Positions 30,835 through 42,300 of a DNA stretch of 64,000 bases are shown here, piece by piece. The stretch's first letter is position 1, and each line of letters starts with the position of its first letter. The DNA is from Cryptomeria japonica (lineage: Eukaryota; Streptophyta; Pinopsida; Cupressales; Cupressaceae): positions 172,012,361 through 172,076,360 of the forward strand of contig NC_081406.1 in NCBI RefSeq assembly GCF_030272615.1, given 5' to 3'. The notes under the pieces are model-generated. The model made no database searches. It worked only from the letters and a program-made list of their open reading frames with translations, and was not told the origin of the DNA. The translations under genes were made by a program, and so were the position numbers.

Positions 30835-32841
30835 TCTTCCTTCTTCAAATGGGAATTCAAATGGGAAAAACTTCGGTTCTTGAACTTCACGATTTTGTGA
30901 GAGGAAGAGGGGAAATTTATAGAAATGGGAAAATCTTGAATTTGACCAATTTCAGATATTGGGGAATTTTTTGCCAGTTTACAAGTTGGTAAGAACACAC
31001 ATGCAATCGGGGTTTTAAAACCCGAATGCAAGTATGCTTGTAAATTTGCAAATGGAGAAATGGATGGAAAATGAGATTTTGACTTTCATAAAATAATGGA
31101 AATGAAAAGTACGGATATGGGAAACATGAATGGATAGAAATGGGGAAATCTAGAAATATCATTTTCACAAAGATGGGAAGAAATATTGAACATGTAGTCC
31201 AGTTTTTAAAACCCGAATTTGAAAGGGAGGGATATTTCACATCTTTTCAACTTGAAATTTTAACCAAAAAATGGTTAAATTCCTTAAACGTAAGGGAAGA
31301 ACAAGAATTTCCAGCGAACTTGTAATCAGGATTAAAAATCCCGAATACAAATAAAGAGGGACTTTAGGGAAGAACAATGCAATTCAAAAATTGCATACCA
31401 AGGGGAAGATCTCTCTGACAAAAACTGATTTTTGGGGGAAGAACAATAATTTCCAAAAATGCAACTAAGAAAACAAGAAAATAATAAAATGAAGGAAAGA
31501 AAGGAAAGCGAACATACCTTTCTTCAAACTGAAAATGCTTCTCCAAAAATGCAATAATCTTTGGAATGGAGAAGACACACCAATAAATAGAGACAATCAA
31601 AGATGCCAAACCCTAGCCACGCTTTTGCAAAAACGCCCAAAAATGAAAAACGTGGCAGCAAATGCATGAAAAATGAAACAAATAAAGCTCCAATCTCCAC
31701 GCCTAGGTAGGAGAGTTCAAATTGATTTAGAAGTTTGGAAGTTAATAGAACTTACATGAGGTAAAAATGTGGCATTTGGAAAAATGTTTTTTGCTATTCC
31801 AACCTCTAAAAAGCATCAAGAATGATTACCACGTGGTGAAGAAAGGGAGCTTCCAAATCCACAAAAATCCCCTAAAACTAAAAAATGCCTTCCTCCTAAA
31901 AACTCCTCAAAAATTGATTGAAATCTTCAACAATTTTGCTTCCAACTGAAAATCGGGTTTTTTGGAAGATATGACAAATTCGAATTTTGCGTAAATGTGA
32001 AAATTGAGTTTTTTAGAGACAAAGACAAGTTTTAATTTCACTTTTTCCTCATGTTTAGGCAAAATCGAGATTTATTAGCCAAATAGCAAGTTTTATTTTT
32101 CACTTTTTCACTTACAAAGCCAAAATCGGGTTTTTTTGGAGAGAAGACAAGTTTAAAATTGCATTTTTTCGCTTACTAGGTAAAATCAGGTTTTTTAGAC
32201 CAAACTACAAGTTTAAAACTGTCACTTTTGCACTTTATGTGTAAAATCGGGTTCTTGGGAGAGAGATGCAAGTTTTAATTACTTGTAAAGGGGAAATAAA
32301 ATGCCTACAACAAGTTAGAATTGCTTGCACACATGTAATGGGGGTTTAAAATCCCCATTACATGTAAAAACTATTAAAGTAGGGTTTTTTGGAGAGAACT
32401 ACAAGTTTACTTGTAATTTAACCAAAAAACCCCTATTTTAACTAAACAAGACCAAAAACAATAAAAATAATAAAAACAACAAAGGGGAAATTTAAAACAA
32501 ATTACAAGTATTCATACTTGAATAAAAGTGCACATGTAATAAGCTGAAAATTCCCCTACAAAGACCAAAACCATGGACATCATTAAAACTTGTAGTTTGA
32601 AGAAAATTTTCCATCCGCAGTCGAGATTTTAAAACCCAAAATTGAAGGAAAGACATAGAAAACGAACCCAGAATTTGACAAAATTTGAAACATAGTTTGA
32701 GGATGGACTGAGGATTAAGCCAGTCCAAGGATTAGTTGAAATTCTACCTTGAGAAGCCTGCCATAGAGTAAAAATTTTCATTTTTTCACAAAATTTTTAT
32801 GTAATGGTCCTTCATTTTTGGAAACAAAAATGAGGACAACA

Positions 32842-33016
32842 ACTGGCTCTGACTGGGGAATTCTTTCTTTTATCCTTCAAGATTATGAAAGAAAAGAATC
32901 CAGCACTCTAAGTGCCTTCCTCTTATCCATTGGGTCACAGAGTCAAACAAAGCAAAAGCAAACAATGAAAAACAAAGAAGAGAAAGACATTGTTTACAAG
33001 AAGTTACCTTGAATCT
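32842..33016 (-). other. E2 short 3' UTR, purine tract displaced
   Basis: Only 175 bp separate the end of integrase and the 3' LTR. The best purine run (minus strand 'AAGGATAAAAGAAAGAA', about 32860-32876) is some 18 bp from the LTR edge and not adjacent. Either the edge has changed or the tract has been damaged. Confidence 0.5.
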
Positions 33017-33913
33017 TCATTCAAAGTAATGCTTCAAATGCTGTCCATTATAAGGCAACATAAATGGTGTACCTTCATGATAAGCCAAGATAAAACTATC
33101 TTCTCCAGCAACACGATGAATAGTGAAGGGTCCTCGCCAAAGAGAATCAAATTTGCCATGTAAACCTTTCGGTTCCCTTTGCTTATCCCAAAGAAAAACA
33201 TGATCACCAACTTGGAATCCTCTTTGCTTTGCTTTCTTATAAAAAAGAACTTTGACTTGTTGCTGATGCTGAGAAATCTGATCTACCACTTGTGTTCTTT
33301 GTTCTTCCAGCTGAGAAAGATACATGATCCTTTTGTCTAAAGCATTCTTGTAAATTTGATCTTCAATTGCTTTAGCTAACTTGAGAGAAGGGAGTTCCAA
33401 AGTGATGGGTATCTTTGCATTGATCCCATAAAGAAACTAAAATGGTGACATACCAATAGCCCTTTTGGGTGTAATTTTGTCTTCCCATAAAGCATCAAAA
33501 AGAGCCTTATGCCAGGACCTTTGATTTTCCTCCACAAGCTTGCAAATAATAGTAATCAAATTTTTGTTACTTGATTTCGTCTGACCATTACCTTGGGGAT
33601 AATGATCTGATGAATGAGTTAACAAAATACTATATTCAAAGAAAAATTGTGAAATTTCAAAGGAAGAAAAGGTGGCTGTATTATCAGTCACGATTTTGAA
33701 TGGAACACCAAATCTAGAAATAATATTTTCCTTGAGGAATCTGCATACTATCTCAGAAGTAGCGTTCTTTATCGGTATTGCTTCCACACACTTGGTGAAA
33801 TAATCAATAGCAGTAAGGACATACGAATGAATTGCAATGGAAGAAGGATTGATCACACCAATACAATCAATGCCCCACTGTCGGAAAGGCTCTTCAACAA
33901 TAACTGGCTTCAA
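33017..33913 (-). pseudogene. E2 integrase core and C-terminus
   Basis: Gypsy integrase: 'FRQWGIDCIGVI' (first Asp), 'KIVTDNTATFSS' (second Asp) and 'NGQTKSSNKN', where the catalytic Glu of the usual GQAE motif is Lys, so the enzyme would be inactive. The C-terminus carries 'FQVGDHVFLWD' and 'GPFTIHRV' and ends 'GQHLKHYFE'. A single stop between 33437 and 33400 breaks the frame; the frame is otherwise continuous. Confidence 0.9.
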
Positions 33914-33946
33914 TGGTAATGCTGCAAGTTTTGGTTTGCCTACAAA

Positions 33947-34834
33947 CTACTGATAATGTACACACTTACGTACCCATTGAAAAGGATCTTGAAAGAGTGT
34001 AGGCCAATAATAATTAGCTCTCAAAATTTTGTGAGCAGTCACTGGTGCAAAAAAATGTCCACCACAAGCCTTGTCATGGAAAGATTCCAGCAATTTGGTT
34101 TGTTGTGCTTTATCAACACAACGGAGGAAAGTACCATCAATTGCTCTTTTGTACAAACTAGTATCCCATAATACAAAGTTCGTAGCTTTCAATTTGATAC
34201 TTCTTTTTTCCTTGAATGACAAATGTTGTGGACATTCACCATAAGTCAAGAAAAATGCTATATTAGAGTACCATTCATCAGTAGTACTGACAAATAACAC
34301 TTTGGGAAGATCTTCAGAATCATCCAATTCTCGCTCCTCTGGAATACCTTTCGCCATCAACTGACAGAGTCCTCTTCCTCGAACAAGATTTGTAGGCTTA
34401 ATCTCCAAATCATACTCTTGGATTTTAGCAATCCAATTTCCTCTCTTTGTGCCAAACTCCTGTTGTGTTAAGATAGACTTGACTGATGTATCAAGAACTA
34501 ACACGATGGTATGAGAATTTAGCATGTAAAAATGGAAGTTCTTAACTGATTTAACAATCGCATAGGCATTCTTCTCAATAGAGGAATACTTGAGTTCATG
34601 AGATTTTAAAGGACAACTCATGAAAGCAATAGGAGATTCAATCCCTTTTGAGTTTTTTTGCATCAGAATAGCCGACATAGTATGATCGGAAGCATAACTA
34701 TACATGATGAACTCCTTAGTGTAGTTGGGACATACCAACATAGGTGCATGAGCAATTGCATCTTTGACTTCATTGAATGCAACTTTGCCTTCAAAATTCC
34801 AATGGAAATCAGACCTTCCTTTCATCATATCCAC
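33947..34834 (-). CDS. E2 gypsy RNase H and integrase zinc region
   Basis: 295 open codons. Residues about 40-140 are the gypsy RNase H with 'IMYSYASDHTMSAILMQ', in which the first catalytic Asp position is Tyr (compare TDAS in active enzymes). Residues about 245-295 are the integrase HHCC region ('FHDKACGGHF', 'YYWPTLFQD', 'KCVHYQ'), in which the last Cys is Tyr. This RNase H is likely only structural, as in other elements that carry a second RNase H. Confidence 0.87.
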   Translation of the reverse strand: MDMMKGRSDFHWNFEGKVAFNEVKDAIAHAPMLVCPNYTKEFIMYSYASDHTMSAILMQKNSKGIESPIAFMSCPLKSHELKYSSIEKNAYAIVKSVKNFHFYMLNSHTIVLVLDTSVKSILTQQEFGTKRGNWIAKIQEYDLEIKPTNLVRGRGLCQLMAKGIPEERELDDSEDLPKVLFVSTTDEWYSNIAFFLTYGECPQHLSFKEKRSIKLKATNFVLWDTSLYKRAIDGTFLRCVDKAQQTKLLESFHDKACGGHFFAPVTAHKILRANYYWPTLFQDPFQWVRKCVHYQ

Positions 34835-35114
34835 AATATGACAAGTCTTTTCTGCAAAGTTAGGAATGAATCTTCGCAGGAAATTTACCTTACCAAAGAA
34901 GGAATGAACAATAGTCTTATTGGATGATGAAGGTAAATTCTGAATGGATTTAACCCTCTCAGGATCAATTTTTATTCCCTCCTTGGAAACAATATGACCA
35001 AGGAGTTTTCCCTCTGTTACCCCAAAAACTAACTTCTTGGGATTAAGGGAGATGCCATGCTTGCAACATCTTTCAAGTACATCTTTTAAGTGAAAAAGAT
35101 GACTCTCATGGTCT

Positions 35115-35797
35115 TTAGAAAAAATAATAAGAATACACTACAATATACCTTCCCACAGTGCCATGGAAAGCCAAGTCCACAGCTCGTTGGAAAGTAGCCC
35201 CTGCATTGATCAACCCAAAAGGCATTCTACGGTAGGCAAATGTACCCCATGGAGTAGTAAATGCAGTCTTATGTTGATCAGGTTCACTAACCTCAATCTT
35301 ATTGTATCCTGAAAATCCATCTAGCATAGATAGCATTTCAGAACCTGTCACCATTTGCAAAACTTGATCCATGATTGGCAATGGATAATTGTCCTTGAGT
35401 GATAGCTGATTAAGATTCTGAAATCAACACATATACATATTTCTCCATTCTTCTTATGCACTGGCACTATGTTTGCCAACCATGTTGAATGATGGATGAG
35501 AAAGATAATTTGAGCATCAAGCATCTTTTGAACTTCAGAAAGAATGGTACCTAAAATCTTTGGATTATACTGGCGCTGCTTCTGTCTGAAAGGTTCTGCA
35601 CCAAGCTTAAGAGGAATGTCATGCTGCACTTCCTTGGGTTGAAAGGATTTTAGATCATCATATGAATATGCCAAGACATCACGGTATTGGCACAAAAGCT
35701 GAATAAACTGATCTCTTTCATTTGAAGTGCAATTATTGCCAATATTAACAAATTTAGGATCATCATCTGATCCAATATTATAATTCTCATATCCCAT
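35115..35797 (-). pseudogene. E2 reverse transcriptase
   Basis: RT blocks in two frames: 'NIVPVHKKNGEICICVDF' (35797 frame), then after a shift near 35380 'MLSMLDGFSGYNKIEV', 'TPWGTFAYRRMPFGLINAGA' and 'YIVVYSYYFF'. The last should be the YxDD active site; a small deletion near 35135-35142 has removed the Asp pair and shifted the frame, after which 'SKDHES' continues. About 250 bp further to the thumb and gypsy RNase H (34834) is readable only in pieces. Confidence 0.87.
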
Positions 35798-35821
35798 AGG
35801 AGAATCAATACTTTCTTATTG

Positions 35822-36600
35822 TCATCTCTTGATATAACAATCATGTTGATCAAAAAGTTTTTCAAGAGAAACCAACCCCTCGGGAATCTTATTTCCTTTT
35901 AGTTGAAGAATATTTTCATCTGATTTAGATGATGTTTTAGACATTGAATCTGATGACAAAGAAGTAGGAGAATTACTTCCTTCAAAATACAAATTGTTGA
36001 AACCATCCTCAACTTGAAGTAAATTATTAATTTGCTTGTCATCATTGAAGATCTGCCAATGATCCCAATTGTTAGGTACACTAGGTGTGCAGATTATCTC
36101 AATAATATATTTATCTTGATCAAAGTCAAGATGGGGAATTAACGAAGTAGCTGAAATGGCAAGAGAATCAACCTTATCATTGTATTCACAAGGAACAACT
36201 GAGATATTAAAAGAATCAAAATCTTCAATATTTTCCCATACCAAATTGTGGTAATGCTTGAGTCTATCATTCTTAGTTTGATATATGTTTCTCACTTGAC
36301 AAACAATTAATTTTGCATCACCCTAGGCATGAAGATTTTTGATTCCTCTTTTGAATGCAATGCTCATCCCTAACAAAAGTGACTCATATTTAGTCGTATT
36401 GTTAGTATTAGCAAATTGCAACTTGAAAGAGTAAGGGAAGATATCTCCCTTAGGAGATATGAGAACTACATCAGCTCCGGATCCATTTGTAGTGCAACTG
36501 CCATCAAATTCAAGAGTCCACACATCATTTGAATTGTTATTTTCATTGGAATGATTAGTGCTGCCTTCATCCAAAATGGATGCATTATCAAAAGAAAAAT
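35822..36600 (-). pseudogene. E2 archaeal-type RNase H placed before RT
   Basis: The domain itself is at about 36131-36520: 'VWTLEFDGSCTTNGSGADVV' (first Asp), 'NNTTKYESLLLGM' (Lys where the catalytic Glu is expected), 'GDAKLIVCQV' after a TAG at 36323-36325, and 'NDKVDSLAIS' (last Asp). It resembles the E1 aRNH but stands between protease and RT instead of after the gypsy RNase H. The stretch at 35822-36130 is an unassigned Ser/Asp-rich linker to RT ('SPTSLSSDSMSKTSSKSD'). Confidence 0.83.
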
Positions 36601-37740
36601 TGTCATCTTCTTCCATAGGGGAAGATGAACTTTCCTCTTGAGTAGGTGAAGAGTGAAACTCATCTTGTCGAGAAGGTGATGAGTGAAACTCATCAGCAAC
36701 AGGAGATGAGACTTCTTCAACCATAACATATGAACTGGAAGACCCATCTTCTGATTCTTGATCCTGATCAGTATCAACAAATTTTTCATTTGCTGAAAGT
36801 AGTGAAATGTCGGAGCTGCTAGAAGGATAATATTCAGCAAATTTTGAGATTTCATTTATATGGAGATAATAATTCCTGAAACCTAAAGATTCAAAAAGAA
36901 TCTGAGCATGGGGATCATTAGACTTGACAACCGTGTACTTGGTTTCTCTTTCAGGAATTAACTTCTGCACAAAACCTTTGACATGTATTCTTGCTTCCGT
37001 CATATCCATGTTGAGTTCACCTCCAACATCTTGCAAAAATTACGGTCAAGTAACATTCCATATGATGTAGGAACATCAGCTACCAAGACAATCATTTTTA
37101 TTTTATTATCTGGAAAAGCTGCAAATGCAAATTGGGCATCCTTGATTTGCCCAATAAGAGGCACTTGTTTATTTTCCATGGAATAACTATGACCAAAAGT
37201 TTTGGTCAAGGTCAGCCCCAAAGCTTGAGCAACTTTTGCGGGCATGACATTATTAGAAGCACCGCAATCCAAGACACAATTACTCAATTGAAAACCATTG
37301 ATCAACAGGGAAATGTAAAAAGTTTCTATCTTTCCTTGGGTGGTAGATGGAATGGTCACCAAATGATTGGGCAAATTCTTGGGTTCTTGAGGGGTAGTGT
37401 TTTTAGGTATAGGGCGAGTTTCCTTACTTTTAACAAAGTTAGCTAACCTATCAAATTGATCAGGATTAGCTTGTAAGTATTCAACTTCGGACATTTGAAT
37501 CTTAGTCTTTCTAGCATGATCAATAATATCAAAAGCTTGAAATGAACCAGCTAGAGAGGGATTAACATTGTCCAATAGTGGTTTGGGGTTAGGCAAATTG
37601 GGCCTGGAATCAATAGATGAAGCAAAAGGAGGATTTTTGTTACATACTTGACTTTTTGCTGCATCCTTTGGAATGTAGGACAGCGGTGTTCCTCTTTTAG
37701 CAACAGTAACAGGTGGTTGTAAATCACTTGCGACCTTTGC
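36601..37740 (-). pseudogene. E2 aspartic protease and acidic Ser-rich linker
   Basis: The protease active site is 'NCVLDCGASNNVMP' (Asp at residue 110 of the open part ending at 37000), with 'TSYGMLLDRNFCKML' as the distal block. A frameshift near 37030 leads into a linker with 'ITMLV'-free, strongly acidic, Ser-rich sequence and a doubled 'DEFHSSP' repeat (about 36660), then the aRNH. The frame relation to gag (a change near 37700-37740) could be natural frameshifting or decay. Confidence 0.8.
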
Positions 37741-37766
37741 AGTTCATCTTGTTGACCCAACCGAGT

Positions 37767-38825
37767 CTAGGATCTTGTCATTATAACAAATTCTTGACTA
37801 TGAGTCCTTTCAGTAGCAATAGAGTCATCATAGTGCATATAGCGTATAGTAGAGTCACCAATCACATCTTCTTCATCTTCTTGTTGAGGAAGAGCAATGT
37901 CATCAGACTGATAATCAAAATAAGAAGACTCATTTTGATCCATCTCATAATAGCCAACTGCTGCCTTTGAAGGAGGTGGTTCAAGTGCAAGCCTCTCAAG
38001 AGGCAATGGTAACTTGGGTTGATTCTTAGCAGCATAACTAACAATAGTATTAGGATACGTTTGCCTTGGGATATCCTTGTATGGCATGGGGTAGGAATTC
38101 TGAGACACTTGCTTCTTTAAAGCAAGAAGTTCATTTGCTAATTTCTGCACCATAGAATCAGTAGAACCAGAAAATGAACCATCCATATGTGAGCCTCCTT
38201 TGGACCAATTAGAATCCTTTTTTAGTTTACTAGCTAGGATCAAATCATCTTCAACTTTAGTCACTATTGATTGAGCAACTTCTAAATCAGCAGGAGATGC
38301 TCGCCTTAAGAAGAAACTGACCTCAGACAACTGAGTATTAATGAAAAAACACTTGAGATTCTTAGGAGTAGAATTAGAATTGATAGGAATTCTATTTGCT
38401 AATTTATTGAAGTTAGCAATGAATTCATGCATGCCTTCATAAGTACCCTTCTTCATTTGGGTCAACTGGGCCAGCAAGGCGTGTTCATCTTCCACAGGCT
38501 TGAAACATTCCTCGAACTTGTCTCTCAACGAGTTCCAAGAAACAATCAAACCAACAGTAAGATTGAAAAACCAATCGATTGCAATACCTTGAAGAGTTTC
38601 TATGAACAAAAGAACAACAACATCTTGATGTTCAACTCCAACAACACCACATGCCATATAGAAAGACTTGACATGTTCATTAGGATGCTGCTTTCCATCT
38701 CCATAGAACTTGGGAAGATTTTTACGAGAACCTTGTGGAAGTGGATGAAGAGGTGGGGTTAAAGCCAAAGGACCAAAAGCTAATCCCCATGGGCCGAGAG
38801 GAGGAAGCGGAGGTGGATTAGCCAT
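37767..38825 (-). CDS. E2 gag
   Basis: An open frame of 352 codons from an ATG. Pro-rich N-terminus ('MANPPPLPPLGPWG'), then the retrotransposon gag core: 'LPKFYGDGKQHPNEHVKSFY', 'AIDWFFNLTVG', 'WNSLRDKFEECFKP', 'EGMHEFIANFNKLANRIP'. I see no zinc knuckle in the open part. The core is intact and is the least damaged gene of E2. The stop at 37767-37769 is followed by more readable codons in other frames toward protease. Confidence 0.88.
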   Translation of the reverse strand: MANPPPLPPLGPWGLAFGPLALTPPLHPLPQGSRKNLPKFYGDGKQHPNEHVKSFYMACGVVGVEHQDVVVLLFIETLQGIAIDWFFNLTVGLIVSWNSLRDKFEECFKPVEDEHALLAQLTQMKKGTYEGMHEFIANFNKLANRIPINSNSTPKNLKCFFINTQLSEVSFFLRRASPADLEVAQSIVTKVEDDLILASKLKKDSNWSKGGSHMDGSFSGSTDSMVQKLANELLALKKQVSQNSYPMPYKDIPRQTYPNTIVSYAAKNQPKLPLPLERLALEPPPSKAAVGYYEMDQNESSYFDYQSDDIALPQQEDEEDVIGDSTIRYMHYDDSIATERTHSQEFVIMTRS

Positions 38826-39351
38826 ACTAGATAATGAAGATATCAGTGGTTTGAAAAGAAAAGAGGAATTTTCACTTGGTATAGATTTCTTTTTCCTTGA
38901 GGGAGGATAACTTGTGGTTCATGAAAGGGAGGATGTACTAGTGAGCGAAAGGAATCTAGCTCGTTCAAGAGGAGATATTTCTTTAGAATGTTCACCTCTC
39001 CTTCAATGAACGTAAACACACAAACTTTACAACTTAGAGAAATGAAAGTATTTCCAAGCTCTTCTTTTAAAAATAGCAACACACTAGTCTTCAAACGAAA
39101 GCGTGAGGCTTTCGAATGCGTTCATGTCCTTTGCAAATTCCAAAAGAATCTGTTGGTGACTCAGATGGGCCAAACAAAATTATACCAGAGATCTTTAGAC
39201 ATAAATAATGAATTATTTCAAATCTCGTTCGATCAGTAGGAAACCCAAGAAAAGTTATTTCCTTTTTTCTTTACCAACAAGACATTAGTCTTCAAACGAA
39301 AACATGAGGCTTCTTAATGCGTCTGTATCCCCAATAGAGTCACCAAAAAAC
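38826..39351 (-). other. E2 leader and primer binding site
   Basis: 526 bp between gag and the 5' LTR. The PBS is at 39329-39345 (minus strand 'TGGTGACTCTATTGGGG'), six bases inside the LTR. It resembles the TGGCGACTCCGTTGGGG-type site of Ogre-like elements, which is attributed to tRNA-Arg; I recall this pattern and did not test it. No other feature seen. Confidence 0.75.
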
Positions 39352-42300
39352 TGTTGGTTGAAAATTTTGTACACTTGGGGAAATATACAAAATTGTGGTT
39401 TCAACCACAGCACATGAGTAAAAACTCTCCTAATTAAGGGAAGGCTCCCACTATCTAACTACAACTTTGAAAATAAAATAGGATGGGACATCAATCTTTC
39501 TTCTTCCTTGAAGAAAGACAATATCCTTTTCTCTTCATAGAAAAGGATAGCGATTCAATATTAACAACAGTAACCACTTTCAAATGAAATGAGAGAAAGG
39601 AAATGAAGTTTCCTGAAAGCGCAAAGACTTCCGTTACTTCCTTAAGGACAAGACGACAATATCAAGCTCAAAGACTTGATTATGTGAAGTCCTATCTACC
39701 CTTTTCTACACTAATGCTATGAAGAACGAGTTATGATAGCTCAAAGATTGAAAAAGACTATTCTTTTCTACTTTAAATAATGGGAAGTAGTATAAGTGCA
39801 AAGACTTACAACTATTTCTCACATAATCTATTCCTAAATTCTCTTAAGAACAAGTGAAAGCACAAAGACTTGCAGCTTCTCTCAACAAAATATTTAATTT
39901 AATCTATATTAAACTCAACTACTTGCAACACAAAGAATGGAAATCAGAAGTGATTAAGCTCTTTAGGAACACTTGCAAGAAAGATAATATAGAACACTAA
40001 CTCAAGAATGTAGCACAAAGACTCAAAGCTTGAGCAATTTCCTTCTATTCCTTTCAATTCTTGAATTTACACATGAAAGCTCAAAGACTTCTTTGCTGTA
40101 AATTTGGAAGAGTTTTTGTTTGTTTTCCAAAAGATAAATATTACAATAGACCCCTCAAGTATTTATAGAAGAGGAGCCTTGAGAAAAAGGTGGGAGGATC
40201 CTAACTTACTTGAGATATTCTCTCAACCACCAAGACTTATTCAATAACTAACTAAGAATTATTCCAACTATAGTCCTAATTGAACACAACTTGTAGTTGC
40301 CTTACATGTAATTACAAAAGTGCAAGTAATGTGTAACTTGCATTTTATAAAAAATTCTTTTACATGTAACTTGTCAAAACAAAATTACAACTAAAGATTA
40401 CAAAAGAGGGAAAATACAATTAAGTGTTGAAAAACACTTAAGTTGTAGCACATGAAGACACAAATCCTTTAAACTTCTGCATGCTCGCTTGTAGTTCCTC
40501 AAAATTTGGTTCATGGGTGTTCTTGGCAACAACCATGGTCTTCACAATAGTGTTAGGACACTTGAGGAGCGCAGAGTTGTTTTTACCTAGGATAGATTGG
40601 ATTTCATGCAAAAAGGCTTGGTGTTTCATCAATATCTGAATTGAAGCGACCGAGAATTGTTCGCTCCTCCATTCATTATGAATCCTCATTTGTAAATCAG
40701 CAAGAAATTGTTCTTCTGGAATCAGCTCTCCATCTTGACTTACTATGTTGCAAGAGGCCCTTTCACAATGTGAGACAATATCTCAGAAAAGTTTACCCCA
40801 GAATCTCTTTGCATCACCGATCTCCTCAATGAGGGATTTAAGAACAAGGGCCTTGTTTTCCAGGAGTTCTTCAAATTCCAAGTACATGATCCTGGAATAG
40901 ATGATGGCATGGTCCTGCAAAACACTCAACTATTGTTGGGGCATGGTATGCCAGATTGTCAAACTTTCTTCAACACTTTCCAGATTCTTTTTGAAAGCAT
41001 TAGAGGTTTGATCCAGTTTCTACTCAATGGTCTCTAACTTAGACATCATCTGGAAAATGTCTTTCATTACTTGTGCACATAGATCTTGAAGTTGATCAAC
41101 CCAGGAATCCAATGCTTGTACCTTCTAAGTGGCCCTTTGCACTCCATGAATTGATTCTTGAGAACTAGAAGAACCTATGGATTTACTCCCTTCAGCAGCG
41201 GGTTTTGTAAATTTATGAACAACTGCCATAAGTTGTTGGTTTTCATCTTCTAGCTTGTCTTTCTCTTCTAGAAGCTCATCACACCTTTGCACCAGTGAAG
41301 AAATAGAAAACTGAGCATCATGTTTAATGACCTCATGCGTTTGTTTGCCCAACTCTATCCTTGTAACCTTATAATCAACAACTGACATTTCCTCAAGTGG
41401 CTTAGCTGCAATAGGTTCCACCGTGGTCATCTTGGGAGGAATATCTATTTGGACAATGACCACGGTTTGCTCAGTTACCAATGGGAATGAAGATTGCCTC
41501 ATGAATTATTCAAAACCAGAAGTGGAAGTATCAATTTCTAAAAACTGGATGCAAGTAGGAATATCCTCAGGAAATTCCAACACACTTTCTTGTTCATGAT
41601 GAGGAGATGGCTCATATGCTAAAATGGGAATAGCATTCTAAGGAGACTCATCCACAAGCAAATCAGGAGGAGAAAGATGCGTTTCAATGGAAACTAGAAG
41701 AATGATCTCATGAGGCAAGTCTAAAACTAGAGACTTGAGAGCATCATCAGATTGCTGCCCCTCTTCTGGATTATCTAGATCGATCACCTAGACATGAAAT
41801 TGTGATTTTTCCTTCCCACAAACTATCGTCTCCTCAGGAGGAAGCACTACTGCACGACTGACCCACAACTTGATCCTTGTGCTCGAAGATGATGTACCCT
41901 CCTTTTTGTCAACCTGAATCTCAGACTTACATTCAAGAGGCCCCGTAGAATCATCTTCTTTTCCAACCTTGATTTTTATAAGTCTAACAACATTATTTTT
42001 CAAGCATGCATTAGTGTTAGCCAAAATAGACTGAAATCTCTTAAGGATGGATACGCACTCTTTGTGCGACCATTGGATCAAAGGAAGTGGAGCTTCCTCG
42101 AACCTCCATGAAATGTATTCAAGATCAAGTATGTGCCCATCATCAATCATCCCTTGTGGGATATCCACCAAGTTCAAATCAACAATTTTCTCAACAGTGA
42201 GCCAACAATAATCCATCTTCAGAACTTTGGCTTTTGTGCAAAGATCTACCTAGATGTCCTCAATGCGATGCACATGCACAAAGGATTTCTTGATCTTCTC

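Larger units (their letters stand above)
26299..32841 (-). repeat. E2 3' LTR (6.5 kb)
   Basis: In element sense: about 2.0 kb AT-rich U3, the long frame (30834 to 27403), the TATA box (27115-27107), then about 800 bp to the LTR end at 26299. It aligns over its whole length with 39352-45616. At 31950-32420 both copies carry a series of spaced, degenerate 'aaaatcgggttttttgga'-like repeats. Confidence 0.92.
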
